From positions 271 through 5,676 of the forward strand of contig DBVV01000056.1 in assembly GCA_002308795.1 (NCBI GenBank): 5,406 nucleotides of DNA. The letters run 5' to 3'. Shown in pieces: positions 1 to 5,406 of the stretch (positions are counted from its first letter, which is position 1; every line of letters begins with the position of its first letter). The position numbers and the translations under genes are program-made. The notes below the pieces were generated by a model. The model made no database searches and was not told the DNA's origin. It saw only the letters and a list, made by a program, of their open reading frames with translations. This stretch comes from Mageeibacillus sp. UBA1255. GTDB taxonomy: Bacteria > Bacillota > Clostridia > UBA1212 > UBA1255.

Positions 1-839
1 TAGTCGTTAGGATCGTGTGCCGGAGTGATCTTCACAGCACCGGTACCGAAGCCGAGTTCAACGTAATCGTCCGCGATAACGGGTATCTCTTTATTGACAA
101 GCGGGAGGATCAGCATCTTTCCGACGATGTCTTTATACTTTTCATCCTCGGGATTCACGGCTACGGCAACGTCTCCTAAAAGCGTTTCAGGTCTGGTCGT
201 AGCTATCATAAGAGCGCCCGAACCGTCAGCAAACGGATAATTGATATACCAGAAGTTACCGTCATCTTCGCTGTATTCTATCTCAATATCGGATATAGAA
301 GTATTGCAGCACGGACACCAGTTAGTGATCCGCTCGCCTTTATAGATCAGACCCTTATTGTACAGTCTGACGAACACTTCACGGACCGCTTTTGAAAGGC
401 CTTCGTCCATAGTGAAACGCTCTCTGGACCAGTCGCACGAAGAACCCAGTGACCTTAACTGCGTTACGATCCTGCTTCCGTATTTAGCTTTCCAGTCCCA
501 CGCACGCTTTAAAAACTCTTCGCGGCCGATCTGTTCCTTCGTAAGACCTTCTTTAGCAAGCGCGTCAACGATCTTAGCTTCAGTGGCTATACTTGCGTGA
601 TCCGTTCCGGGAAGCCATAGTACCGAGAAGCCCTGCATCCTCTTAAAGCGGATTATGATATCCTGCAGAGTTTCATCAAGAGCGTGGCCCATATGCAGCT
701 GTCCTGTTATATTCGGAGGTGGAATAACTATAGTAAACGGCTTCTTATCAGGATCTATCACTCCTTTAAAGTAACCGTTTGCTTCCCAGTTCTCATATAT
801 TTGCTTTTCTACTGTACACGGCTCGTAAACTTTAGCCAT
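1..839 (-). CDS. valS: Valyl-tRNA synthetase, N-terminal 279 residues (partial, runs off window)
   Basis: Class I aminoacyl-tRNA synthetase that attaches valine to tRNA-Val in the cytoplasm and removes mischarged threonine. My translation from ATG at 839 is open to the window edge and gives 279 residues of a family usually near 880. Visible are the PPPNITG segment (residues 40-46) followed by the class I HIGH signature as HMGH (49-52), the GTDHASIATE segment (78-87), a WCPCC cysteine cluster (174-178), and the start of the CP1 editing domain with TTRPETLLGD (214-223), AVAVNP and GTGAVKITPAHDPND (265-279). The KMSKS loop and anticodon domain lie outside. No frameshift is seen. An in-frame ATG 18 bases upstream (857) would add MNKGES; I prefer 839 because the protein then begins MAKVYEP as in many relatives, but the choice is not certain. 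It lies 78 bases after the RNase H-Nudix gene and probably has its own promoter. Confidence 0.96.
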   Translation of the reverse strand, partial: MAKVYEPCTVEKQIYENWEANGYFKGVIDPDKKPFTIVIPPPNITGQLHMGHALDETLQDIIIRFKRMQGFSVLWLPGTDHASIATEAKIVDALAKEGLTKEQIGREEFLKRAWDWKAKYGSRIVTQLRSLGSSCDWSRERFTMDEGLSKAVREVFVRLYNKGLIYKGERITNWCPCCNTSISDIEIEYSEDDGNFWYINYPFADGSGALMIATTRPETLLGDVAVAVNPEDEKYKDIVGKMLILPLVNKEIPVIADDYVELGFGTGAVKITPAHDPND

Positions 840-842
840 GCT

Positions 843-850
843 CTCCCCTT
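843..850 (-). promoter_or_regulatory. Ribosome binding site of valS
   Basis: The minus strand reads AAGGGGAG just before the ATG at 839. The GGAG core is only 3 bases from the ATG, while AAGGGG is 5 bases away. The alternative ATG at 857 has GGGAGG (875-870) at a longer spacing of 12 bases. Neither spacing is ideal, which is why the valS start stays ambiguous by six codons. Confidence 0.5.
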
Positions 851-891
851 TGTTCATAAGAGCACAAGGCCTCCCAAATATTATTTTGTAT

Positions 892-921
892 ATGTTACAC
901 CTTTTGAGGCTAAGATGTCAA
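892..921 (-). promoter_or_regulatory. Candidate sigma-70 type promoter for valS
   Basis: On the minus strand a perfect -35 box TTGACA (921-916) is followed after 18 bases by TAACAT (897-892), which matches four of six positions of TATAAT. The -35 box overlaps the TGA stop codon of the upstream RNase H-Nudix gene (920-918). Transcription would begin roughly at 885, giving a leader of about 45 bases before the valS ATG. This is pattern matching by eye; the weak -10 box is the main doubt. Confidence 0.4.
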
Positions 922-1988
922 TTATCCCTGGTCCCGGAGTTCGGACGCGGATCAGAAAGTTCCGGCATTGACGCCGCAAGAGTGATACCTATAACGGTTT
1001 TAGCATCCTGGAATCGTCCTTCGTAAACCATTTTGAGCACTTCGTCGAAATCGTATGATTCGCATCGCAAAAGTTCTCCCTTATCGCGGTGAGGATTTCC
1101 GGCTTTGATATGTGAGTATACGAAATAAAGATGAATGACCTCGGAACAGTATCCGGGCGTACCGTAAAACTCACCGAGTTTCCTGACTGACGCCGGATCT
1201 GCCTCGATACCGGTCTCTTCATGAAGTTCACGGACGGCGGCGTTAAGAGGGTCTTCACCTTTTTCCAGTTTTCCGGCAGGGATCTCGAGCATAGTCTTAC
1301 CCGCGGCGCTGCGGAATTGACGCACGAGATAGATTTTACGGTCGCTGTCTACGGCAACGATCGCGCTTCCGCCGTTGTGGACGACGATCTCACGGTCTTT
1401 TAAGGATCCGTCGGACAATTTAACAACGCGTTCTTCTACGTTGAATACTTTTCCTGAAAATCTTTTTTTCTTTGAAACTACCGTCTCTTCCAAAGGGCCG
1501 GTATAAGGAGCGTCGCGGTCAACGTCGGAAGTGTTCTCGTCTGATCCGTCAACAGTTAAATGCTTTGTATATTCATTGACCGCCAGCTCGTCGCAGCGGT
1601 TGTTATAATCATTGTCCGCGTGCCCTTTCACGTGTATCCAGGTGATCGTGTGCTTGCGGGATAACTCTAAAAGATGCTTAAAAAGATCCGGATTTTTTAC
1701 TCCGCTCTTCCCTGATTTCCAGCCGTTGTTCTCCCAGTTATATATCCAGCTTTTATTAAACGCGTCGGTCAGATATGAACTGTCAGAGAAAAGAGATACT
1801 TCGCACGGTTCTTTAAGCGCCTCGAGTCCTTTTATCGCGGCGGTAAGTTCCATGCGGTTATTGGTCGTATCCGGCTCAAATCCTGTGATCTCGATCTCTT
1901 TTTTCCCGTAAATAAGTATGGCGGCATATCCGCCGGGACCCGGATTTCCTTTGCACGCTCCGTCAGTATAAATATCAACGTGTTTCAC
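918..1988 (-). CDS. rnhA: Fusion protein: ribonuclease HI + Nudix ADP-ribose pyrophosphatase-like hydrolase
   Basis: A single open frame of 356 codons encodes two enzymes. The RNase HI domain (about residues 1-144) cuts the RNA strand of RNA-DNA hybrids; the DGACKGNPGPGGY motif and the metal-binding acids D9, E47, D69 and D133 plus H123 are all present, matching E. coli D10/E48/D70/D134/H124. An acidic linker (about 147-170) leads to a Nudix domain of the NudF/YqkG type, which hydrolyses ADP-ribose to AMP and ribose 5-phosphate. Its Nudix box G-x5-E-x7-RELHEETGI (239-261) is complete, and a TPGY..E motif (277-283) follows as in ADP-ribose pyrophosphatases. The start is taken as GTG at 1988, because GGAG (2001-1998) is 9 bases away and the protein then begins like E. 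coli RNase HI; a TTG at 1994 in the same frame would be only 3 bases from GGAG. No strong internal start before the Nudix domain is seen. It lies 37 bases after proC and 78 before valS. Domain calls are firm; a functional link between the two activities is unknown. Confidence 0.93.
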   Translation of the reverse strand: MKHVDIYTDGACKGNPGPGGYAAILIYGKKEIEITGFEPDTTNNRMELTAAIKGLEALKEPCEVSLFSDSSYLTDAFNKSWIYNWENNGWKSGKSGVKNPDLFKHLLELSRKHTITWIHVKGHADNDYNNRCDELAVNEYTKHLTVDGSDENTSDVDRDAPYTGPLEETVVSKKKRFSGKVFNVEERVVKLSDGSLKDREIVVHNGGSAIVAVDSDRKIYLVRQFRSAAGKTMLEIPAGKLEKGEDPLNAAVRELHEETGIEADPASVRKLGEFYGTPGYCSEVIHLYFVYSHIKAGNPHRDKGELLRCESYDFDEVLKMVYEGRFQDAKTVIGITLAASMPELSDPRPNSGTRDN

Positions 1989-1997
1989 GATCAATTA

Positions 1998-2001
1998 CTC
2001 C
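1998..2001 (-). promoter_or_regulatory. Ribosome binding site deciding the GTG start of the RNase H-Nudix gene
   Basis: The minus strand reads CCGGAG, then nine bases, then GTG at 1988. The competing TTG at 1994 sits only three bases from GGAG, too close for good initiation. The spacing therefore favours the GTG start, which also gives an N-terminus matching that of E. coli RNase HI in length to within one residue. Confidence 0.5.
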
Positions 2002-2025
2002 GGTACTGATTATTATATGTCCTGA

Positions 2026-2811
2026 TCAGCCAAGTTTTTTATAGCATTTTTCCATTGCCTGAAGAATGCTGTTCCTGAATCCGTTTTCTTCTAATGCGAG
2101 CACTGCTTCGATGGTCGTTCCGGCTGGCGAACAGACCCGGTCCTTTAGTTCCGCAGGGTGCATTTTGGATTCCTTCAGATATTGAGCTGTGCCTAGCACT
2201 GCCTGCTCGCACATCCGGTACGCTTCTTCGCGTGTAAAGCCGAGCCTTACAGCGCCGTCTGCCATTGCTTCTATAAGAAGGCAAATATATGCGGGGCTGC
2301 TCGATGTAACAGGGATAAGACGATCGATCATATCTTCGGACGGAAATACTCCGGTCTCTCCTACGGAAGAGAATATCTCTATTATTTCAGATCTGAGTTT
2401 TTCGTCGTCAATATTTTTAAAATACAGTCCAGTGTATCCTTCTCCGCATAGAGCCGGGAGATTGGGCATCGTGCGTACTATTCCGATATTTCCGAAATGT
2501 TTCTCATATACCGCGACCTTAACACCGGCGGCAACGGAAAGGATCACGGTTTTTTCTTTATCGATCGATCCTGCGATCTTATTGCACACGTCGTCAACGA
2601 ATTTCGGTTTTACTGCGATGATCGCGATATCTGCTCCGTTTACTGCTTCAGCTTCGCTTCCGGCAAAAACTACTGCTTTTTTTAAATCAGCAAATCTTGC
2701 CCGCGCTTTTTCGGACGGGTCAAAAATCGTTATGTCGTGCTTATCCATCTTAATGATAGCTTCAATCAGCGCGCCGCCCATATTTCCGGCTCCAATTACG
2801 CTTATCTTCAT
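2026..2811 (-). CDS. proC: Pyrroline-5-carboxylate reductase
   Basis: Cytosolic enzyme of the last step of proline synthesis: reduces 1-pyrroline-5-carboxylate to L-proline with NAD(P)H. The 261-residue product is close to the usual 260-280. The N-terminal Rossmann fold starts MKISVIGAGNMGGA with the GxGxMG nucleotide loop at 7-12; AVKP (66-69) closes the fold region; RTMPNLPALCGEG (113-125) and SSSPAY (170-175) line the substrate region; the C-terminal dimer domain carries the family signature around VCSPAGTTIEAVLALEENGFR (226-246). Two small variations are SSSPAY where GSGPAY or GSSPAY is common, and SPAGTT where SPGGTT is common; both look tolerable. The ATG at 2811 has GGAGGTG (2828-2822) 10 bases upstream. 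It follows atpD by 64 bases with no visible terminator and no convincing promoter, so read-through from the ATPase operon is possible. No proA or proB is in the window. Confidence 0.97.
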   Translation of the reverse strand: MKISVIGAGNMGGALIEAIIKMDKHDITIFDPSEKARARFADLKKAVVFAGSEAEAVNGADIAIIAVKPKFVDDVCNKIAGSIDKEKTVILSVAAGVKVAVYEKHFGNIGIVRTMPNLPALCGEGYTGLYFKNIDDEKLRSEIIEIFSSVGETGVFPSEDMIDRLIPVTSSSPAYICLLIEAMADGAVRLGFTREEAYRMCEQAVLGTAQYLKESKMHPAELKDRVCSPAGTTIEAVLALEENGFRNSILQAMEKCYKKLG

Positions 2812-2821
2812 AATACGACCG

Positions 2822-2828
2822 CACCTCC
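2822..2828 (-). promoter_or_regulatory. Ribosome binding site of proC
   Basis: GGAGGTG on the minus strand, ten bases before the proC ATG at 2811. It is a near-perfect match to the 16S rRNA anti-Shine-Dalgarno sequence and confirms the start. Confidence 0.7.
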
Positions 2829-2875
2829 GCGATTAAGATTTCTAAATATAAGGCTGAAACTGTCTATAAAGGATC

Positions 2876-3511
2876 CTACTTCTTTTCAAGCACCATGTCT
2901 TTTACTTTCATCAGCCTGATCTTTGTGCTTCGCTCGTTCTCTTCCATCTTCATATTGATATATTTTATCGTTTCTTCAAGCTGCGGTATCATGACATATT
3001 CAAGCGCGTTTACTCTGCGTCTTGTTTTTTCGATCTCACAGCTCAGGAGCCTTGCTGCTTTTTCGATCTTAGCAAGTTCAAGAAGCTGCTCCAGCATCGA
3101 ATCCATGGATGCGACAGCTTTATCGAGCGATGAATTCGTATCATTGAAGCCGTAGCACAGAGGATCTCCTGTTCCTGAACTGATCTTGTAATCGAATTCG
3201 GGTACTGTCACGCCTGTTATGTTTTTAAAACGGACATCAGCTTCAATGCTTCTTGAAGGCATCATTAAAGCGGCAGTCAGGCTCTCGTCGGAAAGAAGCG
3301 CGCCTGCCACGAGGAAGTCTTTCTGAGCGTTTTCAAGATTTGATTCAACGCTGAGCCTGATCTCTTTGTTTTTGCGCACAAGTATCATAAACTGCTTCAT
3401 AAGTTCGTCGCGCTTATCTTTTAGCAGCTTATGTCCGTTTCTGGCAACGCTTAATCTTTTTTTCAGCCTGACAAGTTCCATTCTTGTAGGACTTACGTTT
3501 AATCTGGCCAT
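2876..3511 (-). CDS. atpD: V/A-type ATP synthase subunit D (central stalk)
   Basis: Subunit D (also ntpD) forms the rotating central shaft inside the A3B3 head of V/A-type ATPases and couples ATP turnover to ion movement through the membrane ring. The 211-residue protein is within the family range of about 200-230. It begins MARLNVSPTRMELVRLKKRL, the typical N-terminus, and shows two long charged heptad-rich helices (about 10-65 and 130-205) that would pair as an antiparallel coiled coil, with a less conserved middle segment (about 70-125). The conserved C-terminal stretch RRRVNALEYVMIPQLEETI (164-182) is the clearest family marker. There are no membrane segments or catalytic residues, as expected. 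The gene lies 52 bases after atpB and is the last ATPase gene here. GGTGAT (3521-3516) four bases before the ATG is a modest ribosome site. Not to be confused with F-type atpD, which encodes the beta subunit. Confidence 0.96.
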   Translation of the reverse strand: MARLNVSPTRMELVRLKKRLSVARNGHKLLKDKRDELMKQFMILVRKNKEIRLSVESNLENAQKDFLVAGALLSDESLTAALMMPSRSIEADVRFKNITGVTVPEFDYKISSGTGDPLCYGFNDTNSSLDKAVASMDSMLEQLLELAKIEKAARLLSCEIEKTRRRVNALEYVMIPQLEETIKYINMKMEENERSTKIRLMKVKDMVLEKK

Positions 3512-3563
3512 TTAAATCACCGCAGGATCAGATCACCGAAAATACAAACGATATTGACCGCCG

Positions 3564-4940
3564 TCAGCTTTCAGCGTCGTAGTATTTGTCGAGATGTTCG
3601 TCTTTGATTCGTTTTAGTTCGGATCTCGGGAATATTCTTAAAAGCTTCCAACCTGTTTCAAGAGTTTCTTCTATTGTCCGGTTCGTGCTGAAACCCTGTG
3701 AAACGTATTCCTTTTCAAATCTTTCCGCAAATTCGGCGTAAAGCAGGTCGGTTTCTGAAAGAGCCGAATCACCGAGCACGGTCGCAAGTTCTTTTGCTTC
3801 TTTTCCGCGTGAGTATGCGGAGAAGAGCTGGTTCATCGTGTTGGAGTGATCCGCGCGCGTCTTGCCTTTTCCGATACCCTTGTCCTTCAGTCTTGAGAGC
3901 GAAGGAAGTACGTCGATCGGCGGAACGATTCCTTTCCTGTGAAGGTCTCTTGATAGAATTATCTGACCTTCTGTGATGTATCCGGTAAGGTCCGGTATAG
4001 GGTGTGTCTTATCATCTTCAGGCATTGTGAGGATCGGGATCAGCGTAATACTTCCTTCTATTCCGCGTTTACGACCGGCTCGCTCGTAAAGAGTAGCAAG
4101 GTCTGTATAAAGGTATCCGGGATATCCTCTTCTGCCCGGGACTTCTTTTCTAGCGGCAGATATTTCACGAAGAGATTCACAGTAGTATGTGATGTCGGTC
4201 AATATTACCAGAACGTGCATATTTTTTTCGAAGGCGAGATATTCTGCTGCGGTCAAAGCCATTCTCGGTGTCGATATTCTCTCAACCGACGGGTCGTTGG
4301 CAAGGTTGATGAACAGCACGCTTCTGCTGAGTGCTCCGGTCTTTCTAAAGTCGTCAATAAAGAAATTGGCTTCTTCGAAAGTAATTCCCATTGCCGCGAA
4401 TACTACCGCGAATTTGCTGTCGTCGCCGAGTACCTTTGCCTGCCTTGCGATCTGGACCGCGAGATCGGAGTGCGGAAGTCCTGATGCCGAGAATATAGGC
4501 AGTTTCTGACCTCTTACGAGCGTGTTCAATCCGTCAATGGCAGATACTCCCGTCTGGATAAATTCGGAAGGATACTCTCTTGCTGCCGGGTTCATCGGAA
4601 GGCCGTTTACGTCCAGGCGTTCTTCTGCGAGCAGTTCGGGGCCTCCGTCAACAGGTCTTCCGAGTCCGTCGAAAACACGTCCAAGCATATCTTCGGATAC
4701 GGCGAGTTCGGTTCCGTGACCGAGAAACTTTACCGTACTTTCCGCGGGGTTGATTCCAGCAGCTGATCCGAAAAGCTGAACGACGGCGACGTCACCGTCG
4801 ATTTCCATGACCTTGCACATCTTTTTAGTTCCGTCTGCGGTCATGATCTCTCCGAGTTCACCCATACTTACGTCGGTGACTTTATTGAGCATCATAAGCG
4901 GTCCGGCAATTTCGGTAATTGTTTTATATTCTTTTTGCAT
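3564..4940 (-). CDS. atpB: V/A-type ATP synthase subunit B (non-catalytic head subunit)
   Basis: Subunit B (also ntpB) alternates with subunit A in the hexameric head of the V/A-type rotary ATPase on the cytoplasmic face of the membrane. The 458-residue length is typical. The N-terminal beta barrel (about 1-75) is followed by the nucleotide-binding fold. Where subunit A has a GKT P-loop, this protein has FSASGLPHSDLAVQIARQA (150-168), the degenerate loop that marks the non-catalytic B subunit. The alpha/beta ATPase signature PPIDVLPSLS (340-349) is intact, and the C-terminal helical part includes RTIEETLETGWKLLRIFPRSEL (421-442). The ATG overlaps the atpA stop by one base (TAATG), and GAGGTGG lies seven bases upstream inside atpA, so translation of B is probably coupled to A. 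The intact sequence gives no sign of decay. Whether the enzyme moves protons or sodium ions cannot be told, because the membrane subunits are outside the window. Confidence 0.98.
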   Translation of the reverse strand: MQKEYKTITEIAGPLMMLNKVTDVSMGELGEIMTADGTKKMCKVMEIDGDVAVVQLFGSAAGINPAESTVKFLGHGTELAVSEDMLGRVFDGLGRPVDGGPELLAEERLDVNGLPMNPAAREYPSEFIQTGVSAIDGLNTLVRGQKLPIFSASGLPHSDLAVQIARQAKVLGDDSKFAVVFAAMGITFEEANFFIDDFRKTGALSRSVLFINLANDPSVERISTPRMALTAAEYLAFEKNMHVLVILTDITYYCESLREISAARKEVPGRRGYPGYLYTDLATLYERAGRKRGIEGSITLIPILTMPEDDKTHPIPDLTGYITEGQIILSRDLHRKGIVPPIDVLPSLSRLKDKGIGKGKTRADHSNTMNQLFSAYSRGKEAKELATVLGDSALSETDLLYAEFAERFEKEYVSQGFSTNRTIEETLETGWKLLRIFPRSELKRIKDEHLDKYYDAES

Positions 4941-5406
4941 TATTCTTCCACCTCGCTGTTTTCGAGTTCACGAAGTTCTGCATCGAGCGCATCTCTGACG
5001 TTAGCAAGCTCCTGAGGGAATTTGTCTTCAGGGACGAATTTGATCCTTCCGATACGTTCCGTTACTTTGAGATGATCAAGTGATTTGAACGCGACACCGC
5101 GTGCCAGAGCGTCGCAGCATTTAGTGTAATATTCAAGCACGAGGCTCATCAGACCGTACATTTTGCTGTAAGAGGCGTGCGCGTCAACTTCATCCATTGC
5201 ATCCTGCTGAAGATAATCTTCGCGGATCGACCGCGTCGCGTTCAGTATGAGCCTGTCCTGTCCTGAAAGCGCGTCAACACCAACAAGTTTTACGATTTCG
5301 TTGAGTTCGGCTTCCTTCTGAAGCATTCTTAACATTGTCCCGCGCTTCTCCATCCAGTCCGGTGCAACGTTTTTGGTAAACCAGGGTGTAAGACCGGTGA
5401 CGTACA
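4940..5406 (-). CDS. atpA: V/A-type ATP synthase subunit A (catalytic), C-terminal 154 residues (partial)
   Basis: Subunit A (also ntpA) is the catalytic head subunit of the V/A-type ATPase. Only the last 154 residues are here, of a protein normally near 590; the frame is open from the window edge to TAA at 4942-4940. The visible part begins YVTGLTPWFTKNVAPDW, then RGTMLRMLQKEAELNEIVKLVG and DALSGQDRLILNATRSIREDYLQQDA, which are typical of the C-terminal helical domain of subunit A. The catalytic P-loop and the A-specific insertion lie upstream, outside the window, so catalytic competence cannot be judged. An internal ATG at 5353 is in frame but is not the true start, since conserved family sequence continues upstream of it. 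The stop overlaps the atpB start. Confidence 0.95.
   Translation of the reverse strand, partial: YVTGLTPWFTKNVAPDWMEKRGTMLRMLQKEAELNEIVKLVGVDALSGQDRLILNATRSIREDYLQQDAMDEVDAHASYSKMYGLMSLVLEYYTKCCDALARGVAFKSLDHLKVTERIGRIKFVPEDKFPQELANVRDALDAELRELENSEVEE
4948..4954 (-). promoter_or_regulatory. Ribosome binding site of atpB inside the end of atpA
   Basis: GAGGTGG on the minus strand, seven bases before the atpB ATG at 4940 and within the final codons of atpA. Together with the TAATG overlap this is the usual arrangement for coupled, near-stoichiometric production of two complex subunits. Confidence 0.7.

Noticed and set aside
684..1026. Plus-strand open frames spanning the valS/fusion-gene gap
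   Set aside because: They run antisense through the valS start and the fusion gene end, and no recognisable domain is seen in their translations. The hydrophobic patch in the first one is not enough to call a gene.
989..1258. Minus-strand 89-codon frame inside the Nudix domain
   Set aside because: It is out of frame with the intact Nudix coding sequence and has no domain signal of its own.
2012..2017. Perfect TATAAT box on the minus strand in the gap between proC and the fusion gene
   Set aside because: The hexamer 16-18 bases upstream is an A-rich stretch with at most three matches to TTGACA, so a promoter cannot be supported; AT-rich gaps often give this box by chance.
2022..2029. Palindrome CTGATCAG over the proC stop codon
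   Set aside because: An 8-base palindrome with no T tract after it is neither a terminator nor a convincing operator.
2189..2836. Long plus-strand open frame (215 codons) opposite proC
   Set aside because: It is the antisense of a clear, full-length proC, has no family-like motifs, and its composition (rich in Ser, Ile, Pro) is that of a mirrored frame.
2812..2875. Possible promoter with TAGACA upstream of proC
   Set aside because: The only AT-rich -10 like segment (TATATT) lies 10 bases downstream, far too close, and no good hexamer is found at 16-18 bases.
4002..4509. Plus-strand open frames of 106-160 codons opposite atpB
   Set aside because: Both overlap a conserved gene on the other strand, and their Cys/Ser-rich sequences look like shadows rather than proteins.

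Overview
The window is 5.4 kb of densely packed bacterial chromosome. Six genes are encoded on it, all on the minus strand; read in that direction they run atpA (partial) > atpB > atpD > proC > RNase HI-Nudix fusion > valS (partial). The bacterial V/A-type ATP synthase genes, the strong purine-rich Shine-Dalgarno sequences (GAGGTGG, GGAGGTG), the moderate GC content and the style of the proteins suggest an anaerobic Bacillota, most likely class Clostridia. That placement is inference by eye; no ribosomal marker is present.

Positions 5406-2876 hold the end of a V/A-type rotary ATPase operon: the C-terminal quarter of catalytic subunit A, complete non-catalytic subunit B (its start overlaps the A stop as TAATG), and complete central-stalk subunit D. 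Order A-B-D with D last is a usual arrangement for Clostridial V-type operons. Positions 2811-2026 encode pyrroline-5-carboxylate reductase (last step of proline synthesis), 64 bases after atpD with no visible terminator between them.

Positions 1988-918 encode the most unusual item: one uninterrupted reading frame joining a complete RNase HI domain (all catalytic acids present), a short acidic linker, and a complete ADP-ribose-pyrophosphatase-type Nudix hydrolase. A run of seven A residues lies at the linker/Nudix border, and both alternative frames hit a stop within about 16 codons after it. Positions 839-1 hold the N-terminal third of valyl-tRNA synthetase, which runs off the window. A plausible sigma-70 type promoter overlaps the stop codon of the fusion gene, and the 78-base gap leaves no room for a T-box leader.

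The genes share a direction, have short gaps (0-78 bases) and no obvious intrinsic terminators, so partial co-transcription is plausible, but apart from the ATPase subunits they do not form one pathway: energy/ion transport, proline synthesis, nucleic-acid and nucleotide housekeeping, and translation. I see no mobile elements, CRISPR arrays, tRNA or rRNA genes, and no clear new multi-gene system. No gene-free stretch exceeds 78 bases.
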